Notes: generated by a model not told the origin, from the letters alone. Shown: positions 32,552 to 42,592, counted from the first letter of the stretch. The stretch is 64,000 nt of DNA from an uncultured Clostridia bacterium (GCA_934271275.1 CAKQRD010000004.1:108447-172446); one strand, 5' to 3'. Translations and numbers: made by a program.

Positions 32552-33112
32552 TTACTTATTTATCTCTTCGTCGATTATTCTCATCACTTCGCTTATCGTC
32601 GTTTCCAAATCGTCGTTCACGACAGAATAGTCGTACTCTGAGACCTTTCCCAACTCGTATTTTATGCGCTCCATACGAAGCTCTATCTGCTCTTCGCTTT
32701 CGGTGTTCCGCATTTTAAGACGATGACGGATTTCCTCCACGCTCGGCGGGACTATCATAATAAGCACCGTTTCGCCGTCGTGCGCGCGGCGAACGTTCAG
32801 CCCGCCGTTCACGTCTATTTCGAGAAGAACGGATTTATTTTTAAGACAATCGTTCACGAAGTCCTTGGGCGTGCCGTAAAAGTTGCCGAAATGCTCGGAA
32901 TACTCTAAAAAGCCGCCGTCCGCGATCTTTTTTTCAAAGGCTTCGCGGGTAATGAAAAAGTATTCCCTGCCGCTTTCTTCGCCCGCTCTCGGCTCGCGCG
33001 TCGTGCAGGAAACGGATAAGGTCATATCGGCGCGGCGACGAATGATTTCTTTCGCTATCGTTCCCTTGCCCACGCCCGAAGGTCCCGAAAGCACTACGAG
33101 GATATTTCTCAT
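32552..33112 (-). CDS. gmk: Guanylate kinase
   Basis: Gmk phosphorylates GMP to GDP. The 186 residues show the P-loop LSGPSGVGKGTIAKEI, the GMP-binding SVSCTTREPRAGEESG and REYFFI, and a lid region RHRLKMRNTESEEQIE. It starts one base after the yicC stop. The remA gene that often lies between them is missing. Confidence 0.97.
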   Translation of the reverse strand: MRNILVVLSGPSGVGKGTIAKEIIRRRADMTLSVSCTTREPRAGEESGREYFFITREAFEKKIADGGFLEYSEHFGNFYGTPKDFVNDCLKNKSVLLEIDVNGGLNVRRAHDGETVLIMIVPPSVEEIRHRLKMRNTESEEQIELRMERIKYELGKVSEYDYSVVNDDLETTISEVMRIIDEEINK

Positions 33113-33113
33113 A

Positions 33114-33983
33114 CTACTCTAAATTCTGAACCTGTTCTCTGACTTTTTCTATTTCGTTTTTTAGCGAAAGCGCATACGTCGTCACTTCTTTGTCGTTGGA
33201 TTTTGAACAAACGGTATTCGCTTCCCTGTTGAATTCCTGCATCAAAAAGTCGAGCTTCTTGCCCGCTCTTTCCTGCTTTATAATGTTCTTAAACTGCTCT
33301 ATGTGCGAATCGAGACGGGTAAGCTCTTCGGTAATATCCGACCTGTCCACGAAAAACGCGACCTCGGAAAGAAGTCTCGCCTCGTCGTAGCCGACTCCCG
33401 CAAGCGCTTCTTCTATACGCGCGCGAAGCTTTTCCGCATAGTCCTTAGAAACCATCGGCGCGCGTTCTCTTATCGCCGCGACGGTGCTTTTTATCGTTTC
33501 CATACGGGAAAGCATATCGGAAACGAGCTTTTCGCCTTCCGCAAGGCGCATTTCGTTGAATTTTTCGAGAGCGGTTTTAAGGGTTTTTATCGTCGCTTCC
33601 TCAAGGTTTTCCGCGTCGGGAGAAGATTCGTCCGCGATAACGTCGGGCGATCTCATAAGCACGGAAACGGTGCAGTCGTTTACCGCGCCCGTCGCTTCCG
33701 CGATTTTCTTCGCCGCGGCGAAATATTCGGCGGCTTTCTCGAAGTTTACCGAGATTTCGCCCTGCGCCGCGCCCGTTTCTTTATAGTTTATAAACAGCTC
33801 TATTCTGCCGCGGGAGATATAGTCCTGAACGGTTTTGCGGAGCTTATCCTCTATCGCGAAGAACGCGCGGGGCGTTTTTGCGTTAAAGTCGAAAATACGG
33901 TTATTCACCGACTTTATCTCCACGGTAAGGCTCACGCCGCCCTCGGCATATTCCGCTTTACCGTAACCCGTCATACTATACAT
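33114..33983 (-). CDS. YicC family endoribonuclease-like protein
   Basis: The 289-residue protein has the YicC signature at both ends: SMTGYGKAEY and VEIKSVNNRIFDFNAKTP at the N-terminus, and DITEELTRLDSHIEQF and LDFLMQEFNREANTVCSKS at the C-terminus. YicC proteins are RNases; the targets in clostridia are unknown. It is the first gene of the yicC-gmk-rpoZ unit. Confidence 0.95.
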   Translation of the reverse strand: MYSMTGYGKAEYAEGGVSLTVEIKSVNNRIFDFNAKTPRAFFAIEDKLRKTVQDYISRGRIELFINYKETGAAQGEISVNFEKAAEYFAAAKKIAEATGAVNDCTVSVLMRSPDVIADESSPDAENLEEATIKTLKTALEKFNEMRLAEGEKLVSDMLSRMETIKSTVAAIRERAPMVSKDYAEKLRARIEEALAGVGYDEARLLSEVAFFVDRSDITEELTRLDSHIEQFKNIIKQERAGKKLDFLMQEFNREANTVCSKSNDKEVTTYALSLKNEIEKVREQVQNLE

Positions 33984-34114
33984 ATAGCTCTCTCCTTGGT
34001 ATTTAAATTATTTTACCACAGCTACGAAAATTTTTCAACCTTTTAGCGGGTATCTTTTATCGTTTCGGCGTGTTTTTTTCTTTTTTCGGCAAAATACGAC
34101 TTCCCTTTCCGCCG

Positions 34115-36067
34115 TCACTTTCCGATTATCGCGTTAAATTCTTCTTCGCTTATAACCCGAATACCCAAAGCGTCGGCTTTATCGAGCTTGCTGCCCGCGG
34201 ATTCGCCCGCAAGCACGAGGGTGGTGTTTTTGGAAACCGAGCCGACCACCTTGCCGCCCTCTTTTTCGATAATTTCCGCCGCTTCCTCTCTTTTGTAACC
34301 CGAAAGAGTACCCGTCAGCACGACCTTTTCTCCCGCGAAAACGCCGCCCGTTTTATCTCCGCCCTCAATCGCTTCCACAATAAAGCCGAGAGATAAAAGC
34401 GCGTTTATTTCGTTGACGTTTTCTTCGTTTTGAAAATACGAAACGATACATTCCGCCACGACTTCGCCCACGTCGTTTATCGCGACCAGCTCTTCCTTTT
34501 TAGCCGCGATAAAAGCGGAAAGAGTTTTAAAGCGCGAGGCTAAATCCTTCGCCGTTTTTTTGCCGACGTTATCTATTCCGAGCGCGAAAATAAAGTTCGC
34601 GAGCGGCACTTTTTTGCTTTTTTCTATCGCCGCGATAAGATTGCCCGTCTTTAAGTCCTTAAACCCTTCGAGCTTTCTTAAATCCTCCGCGGTTAATCGG
34701 TAAAGATCGGAAAACTTCTCCACGCGCAGTTCTTTTAATAAAAGCGCCGCCGTTTCCTGCGAAAAGCCTTCTATATTTACGCCGCCCTTGCTTGCGAAGT
34801 TCGTCAGGCTTGCGATAACGCGCGGCGGGCATTCTTCGTTCGGGCAGAAAAGGTTCGCGCCGATTTCTTCGAGCTTCGCTTTGCAAGCGGGGCAAAATTC
34901 GGGCTTTTCGACCTCTTTGCAATTATCGAAAACCTCCGTTGTGCCGAGAATTTCGGGAATGACCTCGTTACTGCGGCGGATAAGCACCCTCGCGCCGAGC
35001 TTGATTTTCTTTCTTAAAATATCGCCGTAATTGTTCAAAGTTGCCTTTCCGACCGTCGCTCCGCCGAGCTCCACCGGCTCGACGATGCCGAGCGGGGTAA
35101 GCTTCCCCGTTCTCCCCACCTGCCAGCGCACTTCTTTTAAGATAGTGGAAATTTCCTCCGCCTCGAACTTGAAAGCGATTGCCCAGCGCGGGAATTTATC
35201 GGTATACCCCATTTCCTTGCGGCGGGCGAAATCGTTTACCTTCACGACCGCGCCGTCCGTTAAAATATCCAGCGTTTTGCGGCTTTCTTTTATCTCCGCG
35301 ATTGCGGAAAGCACTTCTTTAAGTCCCTTGCACACCCTTAAAAACGGGTGAACCTTAAAGCCCTCTTTTTTCAAAAACTCCACGCACTCCGTCTGCGAGG
35401 TAAAAACGCGCTCCGACGAATAATTCACGTTATAGAACATAATTTCGACCTTGCGCTTCGCGGTTACCGTCGGATCTAAATTACGCACCGCACCCGCCGC
35501 CGCGTTTCTCGCGTTTTTCAATGGTTCTGCCGCCGTTTCGTTGTATTTTTCGAGGTTGGATAGTCTTATAACCGCTTCGCCCTGCACTTCTAAAACGCCT
35601 GTTAAAGATATGGTCATAGGGAAGCTTTTCACCGTCAATATCTGCGCGGTAACGTCCTCGCCCTCGACGCCGTTGCCGCGGGTGGTGGCGCGAACGAAAC
35701 GCCCGTCCTCGTACGTCAGACACATAGTAAGCCCGTCGAATTTGTATTCTACGGTATACTCGGCGTCGCCCGTTTCGTCTATTCTCTTATCGAAAGCGAT
35801 AAGCTCTTCTTCGGTGGTGGCTTTGTCGAGCGAATACAGCCGTTCTATATGCTTATGCTTTTTGAACGCGGAAACGGGTTCGCCGCCCACCCTTCTCGTA
35901 GGGGAATCGAACAAAACCTTGCCGCTTTCCTTTTCGAGCCGCACGAGTTCATCGTACTTATCGTCGTATTCCTTATCGGAAACGGTAGGATTATCGAGAA
36001 CGTAGTATTCGTAAGCGTATTTATTGAGAACGTCCACGAGTTCTCTCATTCTTTTTTCGGTATCCAT
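34115..36067 (-). CDS. ligA: NAD-dependent DNA ligase LigA
   Basis: LigA seals nicks in replication and repair. The 650 residues have the Ia domain with Y-x-Y-Y (YAYEYYVLDNPTVSD), the adenylation lysine in YKFDGL (KxDG motif), an OB fold, a four-cysteine zinc finger (CPACKAKL and CPNEECP), HhH motifs and a C-terminal BRCT domain (FAGEKVVLTGTLSGYKREEA). It follows pcrA, the usual pcrA-ligA pair, but with a 430-base repeat-bearing gap. Confidence 0.97.
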   Translation of the reverse strand: MDTEKRMRELVDVLNKYAYEYYVLDNPTVSDKEYDDKYDELVRLEKESGKVLFDSPTRRVGGEPVSAFKKHKHIERLYSLDKATTEEELIAFDKRIDETGDAEYTVEYKFDGLTMCLTYEDGRFVRATTRGNGVEGEDVTAQILTVKSFPMTISLTGVLEVQGEAVIRLSNLEKYNETAAEPLKNARNAAAGAVRNLDPTVTAKRKVEIMFYNVNYSSERVFTSQTECVEFLKKEGFKVHPFLRVCKGLKEVLSAIAEIKESRKTLDILTDGAVVKVNDFARRKEMGYTDKFPRWAIAFKFEAEEISTILKEVRWQVGRTGKLTPLGIVEPVELGGATVGKATLNNYGDILRKKIKLGARVLIRRSNEVIPEILGTTEVFDNCKEVEKPEFCPACKAKLEEIGANLFCPNEECPPRVIASLTNFASKGGVNIEGFSQETAALLLKELRVEKFSDLYRLTAEDLRKLEGFKDLKTGNLIAAIEKSKKVPLANFIFALGIDNVGKKTAKDLASRFKTLSAFIAAKKEELVAINDVGEVVAECIVSYFQNEENVNEINALLSLGFIVEAIEGGDKTGGVFAGEKVVLTGTLSGYKREEAAEIIEKEGGKVVGSVSKNTTLVLAGESAGSKLDKADALGIRVISEEEFNAIIGK

Positions 36068-36205
36068 AATTCACCCTTGATTTTCTTTTAAAAAGAAAAA
36101 GTTAAGATCTTTTTATTCGTAATTCTTGCGTACGTGAAAAAAACGTTTTACAGCTACAATCGTGCTTCTTTTATACTATCTTTTTACGAGAGGGGAAGGA
36201 CTGTT

Positions 36206-36233
36206 CTCCGCTACGCAGTGCTTCGTAGCGGAG
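36206..36233. repeat. Perfect 10-bp inverted repeat in the pcrA-ligA gap
   Basis: CTCCGCTACG and CGTAGCGGAG flank an eight-base loop. There is no T-run, so a terminator role is doubtful. Confidence 0.6.
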
Positions 36234-36243
36234 CGAAGAGGCG

Positions 36244-36401
36244 TCATTCTTTCTTGACGGTCTTACGAAGAATCTCCACACTAAAAGTAGTTCTGTCATT
36301 CTGAGACCTGCTTCTTGCCCCCGCTTACGAAGAATCTCCACACTAAACTAACTTTTGAGATTCTTCGCGGGATAGTCTTTGCGGGCATCGCTCAGAATGA
36401 C
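36244..36401. repeat. Dispersed-type intergenic repeat with nested inverted repeats
   Basis: A 24-base word starting CTTACGAAGAATCTCCACAC occurs twice (36262-36285 and 36324-36347). Outer ends GTCATTCTGAG (36295-36305) and CTCAGAATGAC (36391-36401) are inverted, and inside them CGAAGAATCTC (36328-36338) faces GAGATTCTTCG (36357-36367). The layout is that of a small palindromic repeat element. No coding region is present. Confidence 0.75.
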
Positions 36402-36500
36402 GCATTGTGCTTTGTGTTAAACTTTACGCACAGTTACAAACTGTATACATAATAGGGCTGAAAGACTTTTTATTTACTCGCCTTTGCGCGGTTCAAAAGC

Positions 36501-38780
36501 TTATCCTATAATTTCGAGCGGAGCGTATTTTGCCGATAACGCCTTTATCCCAACGCCCTTAAACGCAACGTTGATTATTATATTATCCCCGCTTCCCTTA
36601 ACTTCTATAACCGTTCCTTCGCCGAATTTCGCGTGGCGTACCTTTACCCCCGTTTTATATCCGCCGAACGAAGCGGGTTTACTTTGCTCCTTGGGTTTAT
36701 TCCCTTCTAAAAAGCTCTTCGCGTACGAGGAAGAATACCCCGTCTGACGGGTTATCTCCCGCTCCTCGGTATCGCCGTAAGAGGAGTATGCCGCGCGCCG
36801 CGGATAGCCGCCCGCATTATAGCCGTTTTCTTCCGCGGGCTTCTTTTCTGGCGCGGGAGTGTTCGGCGCGAGGTAATCTTTGACCTCCCCTATAAAGCGG
36901 GAAGCCGTCATATACTCTCTGTTCCCGTACATATACCTGCTCATAGCGCGGGTAAGGTACAACCGCTCTTTCGCGCGGGTTATGGCGACGTATAAAAGTC
37001 TTCTTTCCTCTTCCAGCTCGTCGTCATCGCCCGAGCTTCTCGAAATGGGCAGAATTTTTTCGTCAAGCCCCGCCACGAAAACTACTCTGTATTCAAGCCC
37101 TTTCGCCGCGTGAATGGTCGCTATCGTCACCGCGTCGTCGGTGTTCATATCGTCCGTGTCCGAGCTTAAAGTCATCGAATTAAGATAGTCCGCAACGGTC
37201 GAACGCGGGTTATCCTTATAAAACTGTATGGCGGTGTTTTTCAATTCGGAAACGTTATAAAGCTTGTTGGTGTTTTCTTCCGATTTTTCCGAAAACTGCT
37301 CGTTAAAGCCCGTCACGTCTATTATGTATTCGATAAGCTCCGCCGTGGTATGCCCTTCGGAATACTCGCGGAAAGTATCTAAAAGCTGTCTGAAATTAAG
37401 AAGCTTGGTTTTAGCCGCCGAGCCTACGTTCGTAAGCTTTATTTCGCCCGCCGCCTCGAACATAGATTTGCCGTTTGCCGCGGCGTATTCGCGAAGCTCG
37501 GTCAAAGACTTCGCCCCGATTCCCCTTTTCGGCGCGCCCGAAGCCCTTATGAACGACTCGTCGTCGGAGGGGTTCACGATGACTTTGAGATAGCTTAAAA
37601 GGTCTTTGATTTCCTTTCTTTCAAAGAAGCGGAAGCCCCCGAAAATCCTGTGCGATATGCCGTATTTGGTAAATTCCTGCTCGAACGCGCGGGATAACGC
37701 GTTGACGCGCATAAACACGGCGAAGTCCTTATATTTAAGGTCGGGGTATCTCGCCATAAGGTTTTTTATCTGCACCGCGACGTAGGTCGCTTCGTTGTTT
37801 TCGTCCGTACCGACGAAGCATTCTATCTTCGCGCCGTCGGGATTCTCCGTCCAAAGCTCTTTGTCGCGCCTGCCGGTGTTATGCGCGATGACGCGGTTCG
37901 CAAGCCCCAAAATCTTTTTGGTCGAACGATAATTTCTTTCCAACTTATAGACCTTCGCGCCCGTAAACAGCTCCTCGAAGGAAAGAATGTTTTCCACCTT
38001 CGCGCCGCGCCAGCCGTAAATGCTCTGGTCGTCGTCGCCCACGGCGAAAAAGTTCTTGTGATAAGAAGAAATTCTCTTCGCTATCTCGAACTGCACCCTG
38101 TTCGTGTCCTGAAACTCGTCTATGTGAACGTATAAAAATTTCTGCGCGTAATAGTCGGCGATTTCTGGCTTTTCGGTGAACAATTCGTGAGTTTTTAAAA
38201 GTATGTCGTCGAAATCGAGGGCGTTTGAACGGCGAAGCTCGTTTTCGTAAGCCTCGTACGCGGAGGAAATATCACGCGCAAGGCGCATATTTTTGTTCGC
38301 CTCGAAAAATTCCGCGGGGCTTTGCGCCTCGTTCTTCGCGTTCGACACGCAGGACTTGACTATCTTAAAAAGCTTGTCCGCGTCCAGCCCCTTTTCCTCG
38401 AACACGCGTTTTAACACCTTGTCCTTATCCGTCTCGTCGTAAATGGTGAAATTTCTGTCGTAGCCTATTTTATCTATATCGCGGCGGAGAATTTTTACGC
38501 ACATACTGTGGATCGTGGAAACCCACATATCGCTCGCGTCGCCTATCATCGCGGAAAGTCTTTCTTTCATCTCGCCCGCGGCTTTATTCGTAAAGGTTAT
38601 AGCCATAATCCGCGAAGCGGGAACGTGTTTTTCCAGCACGAGGTACGCTATACGGGTGGTGAGAACGCGCGTTTTGCCGCTCCCCGCGCCCGCTATAACC
38701 AGCACCGCGCCTTCGGTATCCAGAACCGGCTTTATCTGTTCTTCGTTAAGCTTGCCGAGTAAATCCCTGATATTTTCCAT
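36501..38780 (-). CDS. pcrA: ATP-dependent DNA helicase PcrA/UvrD (superfamily 1)
   Basis: PcrA is a 3'-5' helicase for repair and removal of replication and transcription blocks. The 759 residues contain the Q motif region LNEEQ, Walker A GAGSGKTRVLTTRI, DEFQDTN, GDDDQSIYGWRGA, LERNYRST, and ATIHAAKGLEYRVVF. The C-terminal segment after about residue 690 resembles the PcrA tail (VRHAKFGEGTVIEVKG) that contacts RNA polymerase. ligA follows. Confidence 0.97.
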   Translation of the reverse strand: MENIRDLLGKLNEEQIKPVLDTEGAVLVIAGAGSGKTRVLTTRIAYLVLEKHVPASRIMAITFTNKAAGEMKERLSAMIGDASDMWVSTIHSMCVKILRRDIDKIGYDRNFTIYDETDKDKVLKRVFEEKGLDADKLFKIVKSCVSNAKNEAQSPAEFFEANKNMRLARDISSAYEAYENELRRSNALDFDDILLKTHELFTEKPEIADYYAQKFLYVHIDEFQDTNRVQFEIAKRISSYHKNFFAVGDDDQSIYGWRGAKVENILSFEELFTGAKVYKLERNYRSTKKILGLANRVIAHNTGRRDKELWTENPDGAKIECFVGTDENNEATYVAVQIKNLMARYPDLKYKDFAVFMRVNALSRAFEQEFTKYGISHRIFGGFRFFERKEIKDLLSYLKVIVNPSDDESFIRASGAPKRGIGAKSLTELREYAAANGKSMFEAAGEIKLTNVGSAAKTKLLNFRQLLDTFREYSEGHTTAELIEYIIDVTGFNEQFSEKSEENTNKLYNVSELKNTAIQFYKDNPRSTVADYLNSMTLSSDTDDMNTDDAVTIATIHAAKGLEYRVVFVAGLDEKILPISRSSGDDDELEEERRLLYVAITRAKERLYLTRAMSRYMYGNREYMTASRFIGEVKDYLAPNTPAPEKKPAEENGYNAGGYPRRAAYSSYGDTEEREITRQTGYSSSYAKSFLEGNKPKEQSKPASFGGYKTGVKVRHAKFGEGTVIEVKGSGDNIIINVAFKGVGIKALSAKYAPLEIIG

Positions 38781-38820
38781 AACGGATATATTTTATCATA
38801 ACGAAAGCTTTTTTACAAGC

Positions 38821-38934
38821 AAAGAGCGGGATTTTACGGCGAAGTTTTATTTACTCCTTCCGCTCCCGCTCTTTTAACTTTTTCCTTTTTATTTCGCCGA
38901 ATTTTTATTTGCCGCGGCGTGTCGCGCCGCGGCG
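38821..38934. other. Inverted repeats between pcrA and the ytxC-like gene
   Basis: AAAGAGCGGGA (38821-38831) faces TCCCGCTCTTT (38864-38874), and GCCGCGGCG (38911-38919) faces CGCCGCGGC (38925-38933). They lie downstream of the ytxC-like gene on the minus strand and may terminate it; T-runs are weak. Confidence 0.5.
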
Positions 38935-38943
38935 AGCAAAAGG

Positions 38944-39663
38944 TCAGCTTCTCGCTTTCGGGGAAAAATATATTTTATCGCCGAAATACTCTTTCAAGTA
39001 AAATTCGTCCTCGCTTTTTATTTCGCCCGATAATTCCACTTCGCCGCCGCCCGACAAAAGCACCTCTCGCGTAAGCTCCGCGCCCTCGCCGCCGAGAAGC
39101 GCGCGCCGTTTAAGCACCCGATAGTGCGCGTCGTAAACCTTTCCGCCCGAAACGTACACCCGCTTTTTTCTGTCCTCTAACATATACGAAATAAATTCTT
39201 TAAGCTGGGTGTTTATAAAGACTTTCGGCATATAATCCGCCACGTCCTGCCACTTCTTTTTGAGCGGCGCGAGACGGAAATTATAAGTGCCGTCGAGAGC
39301 TATTTCGCCCGCTTCCGAATACCTTCTGTAAGCGTACCTCTTGTCGTCGATTAAATCCGCCGCGATAAGCCCCGCGAAGAGTATTTCCGTTTCCACCGCG
39401 GAAAGCCCCGAAACGAACAGCTTTTCCTTAAAAAAATCGTATTTATATTTTACCGCGGCAATCTCCGCCGCCTTGTCGCAAATTTCCGCCCGAACTATTT
39501 CCTTAAACTCTTCGGGGCAGTTCACGGTAAGCCGCGCCCGACCTTCGGACACGCCGTAACCCGTGCTGCACCCCGCGTGCGAAAACAGCTCCGAAAGCGT
39601 GGTCTGAATATATAGAACGTTGCTTTCCTCCGCAGCGTTTTCCGTTATCACGATACTTTCCAT
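38944..39663 (-). CDS. Putative sporulation protein YtxC family
   Basis: The 239-residue protein resembles the YtxC family by its pattern of a helical middle (LSAVETEILFAGLIAADLID) and the block EIALDGTYNFRLAPLKKKWQDV followed by NTQLKEFISYML. YtxC is linked to sporulation in endospore formers but its role is undefined. It follows the P-type ATPase gene by 11 bases on the same strand. The family call is by memory of the motif and only moderately sure. Confidence 0.6.
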   Translation of the reverse strand: MESIVITENAAEESNVLYIQTTLSELFSHAGCSTGYGVSEGRARLTVNCPEEFKEIVRAEICDKAAEIAAVKYKYDFFKEKLFVSGLSAVETEILFAGLIAADLIDDKRYAYRRYSEAGEIALDGTYNFRLAPLKKKWQDVADYMPKVFINTQLKEFISYMLEDRKKRVYVSGGKVYDAHYRVLKRRALLGGEGAELTREVLLSGGGEVELSGEIKSEDEFYLKEYFGDKIYFSPKARS

Positions 39664-39674
39664 ACCCTTATAGT

Positions 39675-42464
39675 TTACGCTTCCCTCTCGATTTTATTTA
39701 CTAAAATTCTCTTTCCCGCGCCGCTTTTTTCGCCGTTTTTGTCGTTTTCTCCGTTTTTAAGCGTTCGCGCGGCTCGTGCCGTTCCCGCGGCTTGCGTCGT
39801 CAGAGCCGTTCCTGCGGTCTGAACGGTTCTTCCGAAAATCAGTCTGTAAATCGCCTTATATACCTCGGAAGCCACTATCACCGTAAACGCCGTTCCTACG
39901 CACTTTATCCACAAAAGAACGGGCATCGGCGTAACCCCGAACGCCTTATAACACACGCTCACTATAAAAACGTGTATCACGAACACCCCGATAAACGTCC
40001 ATACCATAACCTTGTTTTTGCCGACGTTTTTAAGTATGCCGTCTCTTCCGAGTTCGCGGCAATTAAACGCGTTGAACAGCTGAAACAGCACGAACAACGT
40101 GAATATAGCCGCGTTTTTCGCGTTCCCCGCGCCGAGAAAGTCCGTTAAATATTCCGCTATCATCACGCCGCCGACGAATAAGCCCGTCGCGATTATTCTT
40201 AAAAACATCTTTAAGCTCACTATCCCGTCGCTTCTTTTTATCGGCTTGTTTTTCATAAGCGCGTCGCCCGCGGATTCAAGCCCCAAAGTCAGCGCGGGCG
40301 GTCCGTCCATTATAACGTTTATCCATAACAGCTCTATCGCGTTAAAGGGCGGCGCAAGCCCCATAATCGCCGAGACCGTCACGAACAGCAGCGCGGATAA
40401 ATTGACCGAAAGCTGAAACAGTATGAACCTTTGCAGGTTTCTGTAAACGTTCCGCCCGAACGCCACCGCCTTCACTATCGTGGAAAACCCGTCGTCAAGC
40501 AGTATCACGTCCGCGGCTTCCTTCGTTATCTCGCTCCCCGCGACGCCCATAGCTATCCCAACGTCCGCGCGGCGAATTGCGGGCGCGTCGTTTATCCCGT
40601 CGCCCGTCACCGCGACTACTTCGCCCGATTCCTTTAATAATTTTACTATCCTTAATTTTATGATGGGCGTGCTTCTCGCAACGACCGTCACCTTTGACAG
40701 CAGTTTTTTAAGCGTTTCGTCGTCCGCTTTTTCTATTTCCGCCGCGCCCACTACCTCCGCGGGAGACTCCGCGATTCCAAGTTCCTTTGCCACCGCAAAG
40801 GCGGTTACGGCGTTATCCCCCGTAAGCATTTTCACCTTTATTCCCGCCGCGAAGCACTTTTTTACCGAATCCTTCACGTCATCTCTTACGGGGTCTTTTA
40901 TCACCGCGAAGCCGTCGTACGAAAAGCCCTTCGTGTCGCCCTTTTCGTAGCCGCTTTTTTCGCCCTCCGCGTCTTTATGAGCAAAACAGATTATGCGCGC
41001 CGCCTTTTTCATATGAACGTCCATTTCCGAAAAAAGGCGTTTTCTCTTTTCCTCCGAAAGGTCGCACATATAAAGCACCTTTTCGGGCGCGCCTTTAAGA
41101 TACGTTCTCGCTCCCGCCGACGTTTTCACCGTAGTCGTCATATACTTGTTTTCCGAAGAAAACGGAGTGCGGTATAAAACTTTATAGTTTTCGCGGAACT
41201 TTTCCGCGTCGAATTTCTTAAACCTTTTTTCCGCCGCCGCAAGAAGCGCGCACTCTGTGCCGCTCCCTATGTACCGAGCGTTTTTACCCCGCCCCGCCGC
41301 CCTCGCGGTGGAATTCAGAATAAAGTTTTCGCACAAAACCTCGCTTTGCAGTTTTTCGGGAACGGTGCAGTATTCGGAAGCGCAAATGGAAACGACCGTC
41401 ATTTCGTTTTTGGTTAAAGTCCCCGTCTTATCCGAGCATATAACCGAAACCGCGCCCGCAGTCTCCGTAGCCGCCATCTTCTTTATCAGCGCGTTTTCCT
41501 TTGCGAGCTTTATCATATTGATTGCGAGAGACACAGCCACTATCGTGGGAAGCCCCTCGGGAACCGCGGCGACTATCAGAATTATGCACGATATGCAAAG
41601 TTCCTGAAAACCGTTAAAATCCAGCGCGCCGCGAGCCGCAAGCCTGACTACCGAAAGTATCAGCACGAACACAGCCGCCGCCGCGCCCGTCGCCGTTATT
41701 ATCTTGCCGAGCTTATCGAGCTTTGCGGCAAGCGGAGAAGGCTCTTCCTTCTTTTCCCCGAGTTCCCCCGCGATTATCCCCATTTCGGTATTATCGCCGA
41801 CCGCGGTGACTATCATTTTTCCGCCGCCCGTCCTCACGAACGTTCCCGAATACACCGAGTTTATCCTTTCCGCAAGCGGCGTGCCGAGCGCGAGTACCTT
41901 TTCCGCGTTTTTGAACCCAGAATGGTTTTCGCCCGTAAGCGCGGACTCGTCGAGAGACAGCCCGTCGCATTCGACAAGCCGCCCGTCCGCGACTATTTTA
42001 TCGCCCGTTTCCAGCACCACGAGGTCGCCGACGGTCAGATAGCTTTGGCTTATAAGCACCGTTTCGCCGTTTCTTATCACCTTTACGGGCGCGTCGTCGT
42101 ATATCCTTTTAAGCGCGGCGAAAGCCTTTTCGGAGCTTCCCTCCATAACGAGAGTTATGGTAACCGAAAGAGCTATCGCGGCGAGAATCCCTATGCTCTC
42201 GCCGAAGTCCGCTTCGCCCGTTCTCAAAAACGTGCCGAGGCTCGTGCCGAACGCCACGACGAATCCGAACGCGAGAATAACGAGCATAGGCTCTTTCAGC
42301 GCGCCGAAAAGCTTTGCGAAAAACCCGCGTTTTTTACGCTCGGAAAGCTTATTGTAGCCGTATTTTTCAACGTTCCTTTCAAGCCCCTTTTCGTCAAGCC
42401 CGCTTTTTAAGCTCGTGCCGAGCCGTTTTTCCGTTTCCTTCGCGCTTATATCGTAATATTCCAT
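39675..42464 (-). CDS. Calcium-transporting P-type ATPase (P2-type)
   Basis: This 929-residue ion pump has the N-terminal cation-ATPase domain, the TGEN actuator motif (ALTGENHSG), VPEGLP in helix M4 (302-306, Ca2+ site), the phosphorylated Asp345 in CSDKTGTLTKNE, KGAPE in the nucleotide domain and TGDGINDAPAIRRADVGIAM. The M6 segment LLWINVIMDGPPALTLGLE has the Asn/Asp pair of calcium pumps. It should export Ca2+ from the cytoplasm. The C-terminus has a Thr/Ala/Gly-rich low-complexity tail. Confidence 0.93.
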   Translation of the reverse strand: MEYYDISAKETEKRLGTSLKSGLDEKGLERNVEKYGYNKLSERKKRGFFAKLFGALKEPMLVILAFGFVVAFGTSLGTFLRTGEADFGESIGILAAIALSVTITLVMEGSSEKAFAALKRIYDDAPVKVIRNGETVLISQSYLTVGDLVVLETGDKIVADGRLVECDGLSLDESALTGENHSGFKNAEKVLALGTPLAERINSVYSGTFVRTGGGKMIVTAVGDNTEMGIIAGELGEKKEEPSPLAAKLDKLGKIITATGAAAAVFVLILSVVRLAARGALDFNGFQELCISCIILIVAAVPEGLPTIVAVSLAINMIKLAKENALIKKMAATETAGAVSVICSDKTGTLTKNEMTVVSICASEYCTVPEKLQSEVLCENFILNSTARAAGRGKNARYIGSGTECALLAAAEKRFKKFDAEKFRENYKVLYRTPFSSENKYMTTTVKTSAGARTYLKGAPEKVLYMCDLSEEKRKRLFSEMDVHMKKAARIICFAHKDAEGEKSGYEKGDTKGFSYDGFAVIKDPVRDDVKDSVKKCFAAGIKVKMLTGDNAVTAFAVAKELGIAESPAEVVGAAEIEKADDETLKKLLSKVTVVARSTPIIKLRIVKLLKESGEVVAVTGDGINDAPAIRRADVGIAMGVAGSEITKEAADVILLDDGFSTIVKAVAFGRNVYRNLQRFILFQLSVNLSALLFVTVSAIMGLAPPFNAIELLWINVIMDGPPALTLGLESAGDALMKNKPIKRSDGIVSLKMFLRIIATGLFVGGVMIAEYLTDFLGAGNAKNAAIFTLFVLFQLFNAFNCRELGRDGILKNVGKNKVMVWTFIGVFVIHVFIVSVCYKAFGVTPMPVLLWIKCVGTAFTVIVASEVYKAIYRLIFGRTVQTAGTALTTQAAGTARAARTLKNGENDKNGEKSGAGKRILVNKIEREA

Positions 42465-42592
42465 TCGCCGTTCTCCCGTTAGTTAAAAATATGAGGCAAG
42501 CGGCAAATATATGCCTTAAAGAATGGACAAACGCGGGCTTTTTGTGGTAAACTATTCGCGTATGACAAACTGAAAAAAGAAGGTTTTTTAGT

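Noticed and set aside
36244..36401. Possible CRISPR or tRNA-like element
   Set aside because: Only two copies of the direct repeat and a nested inverted structure; no tRNA cloverleaf or CCA end.
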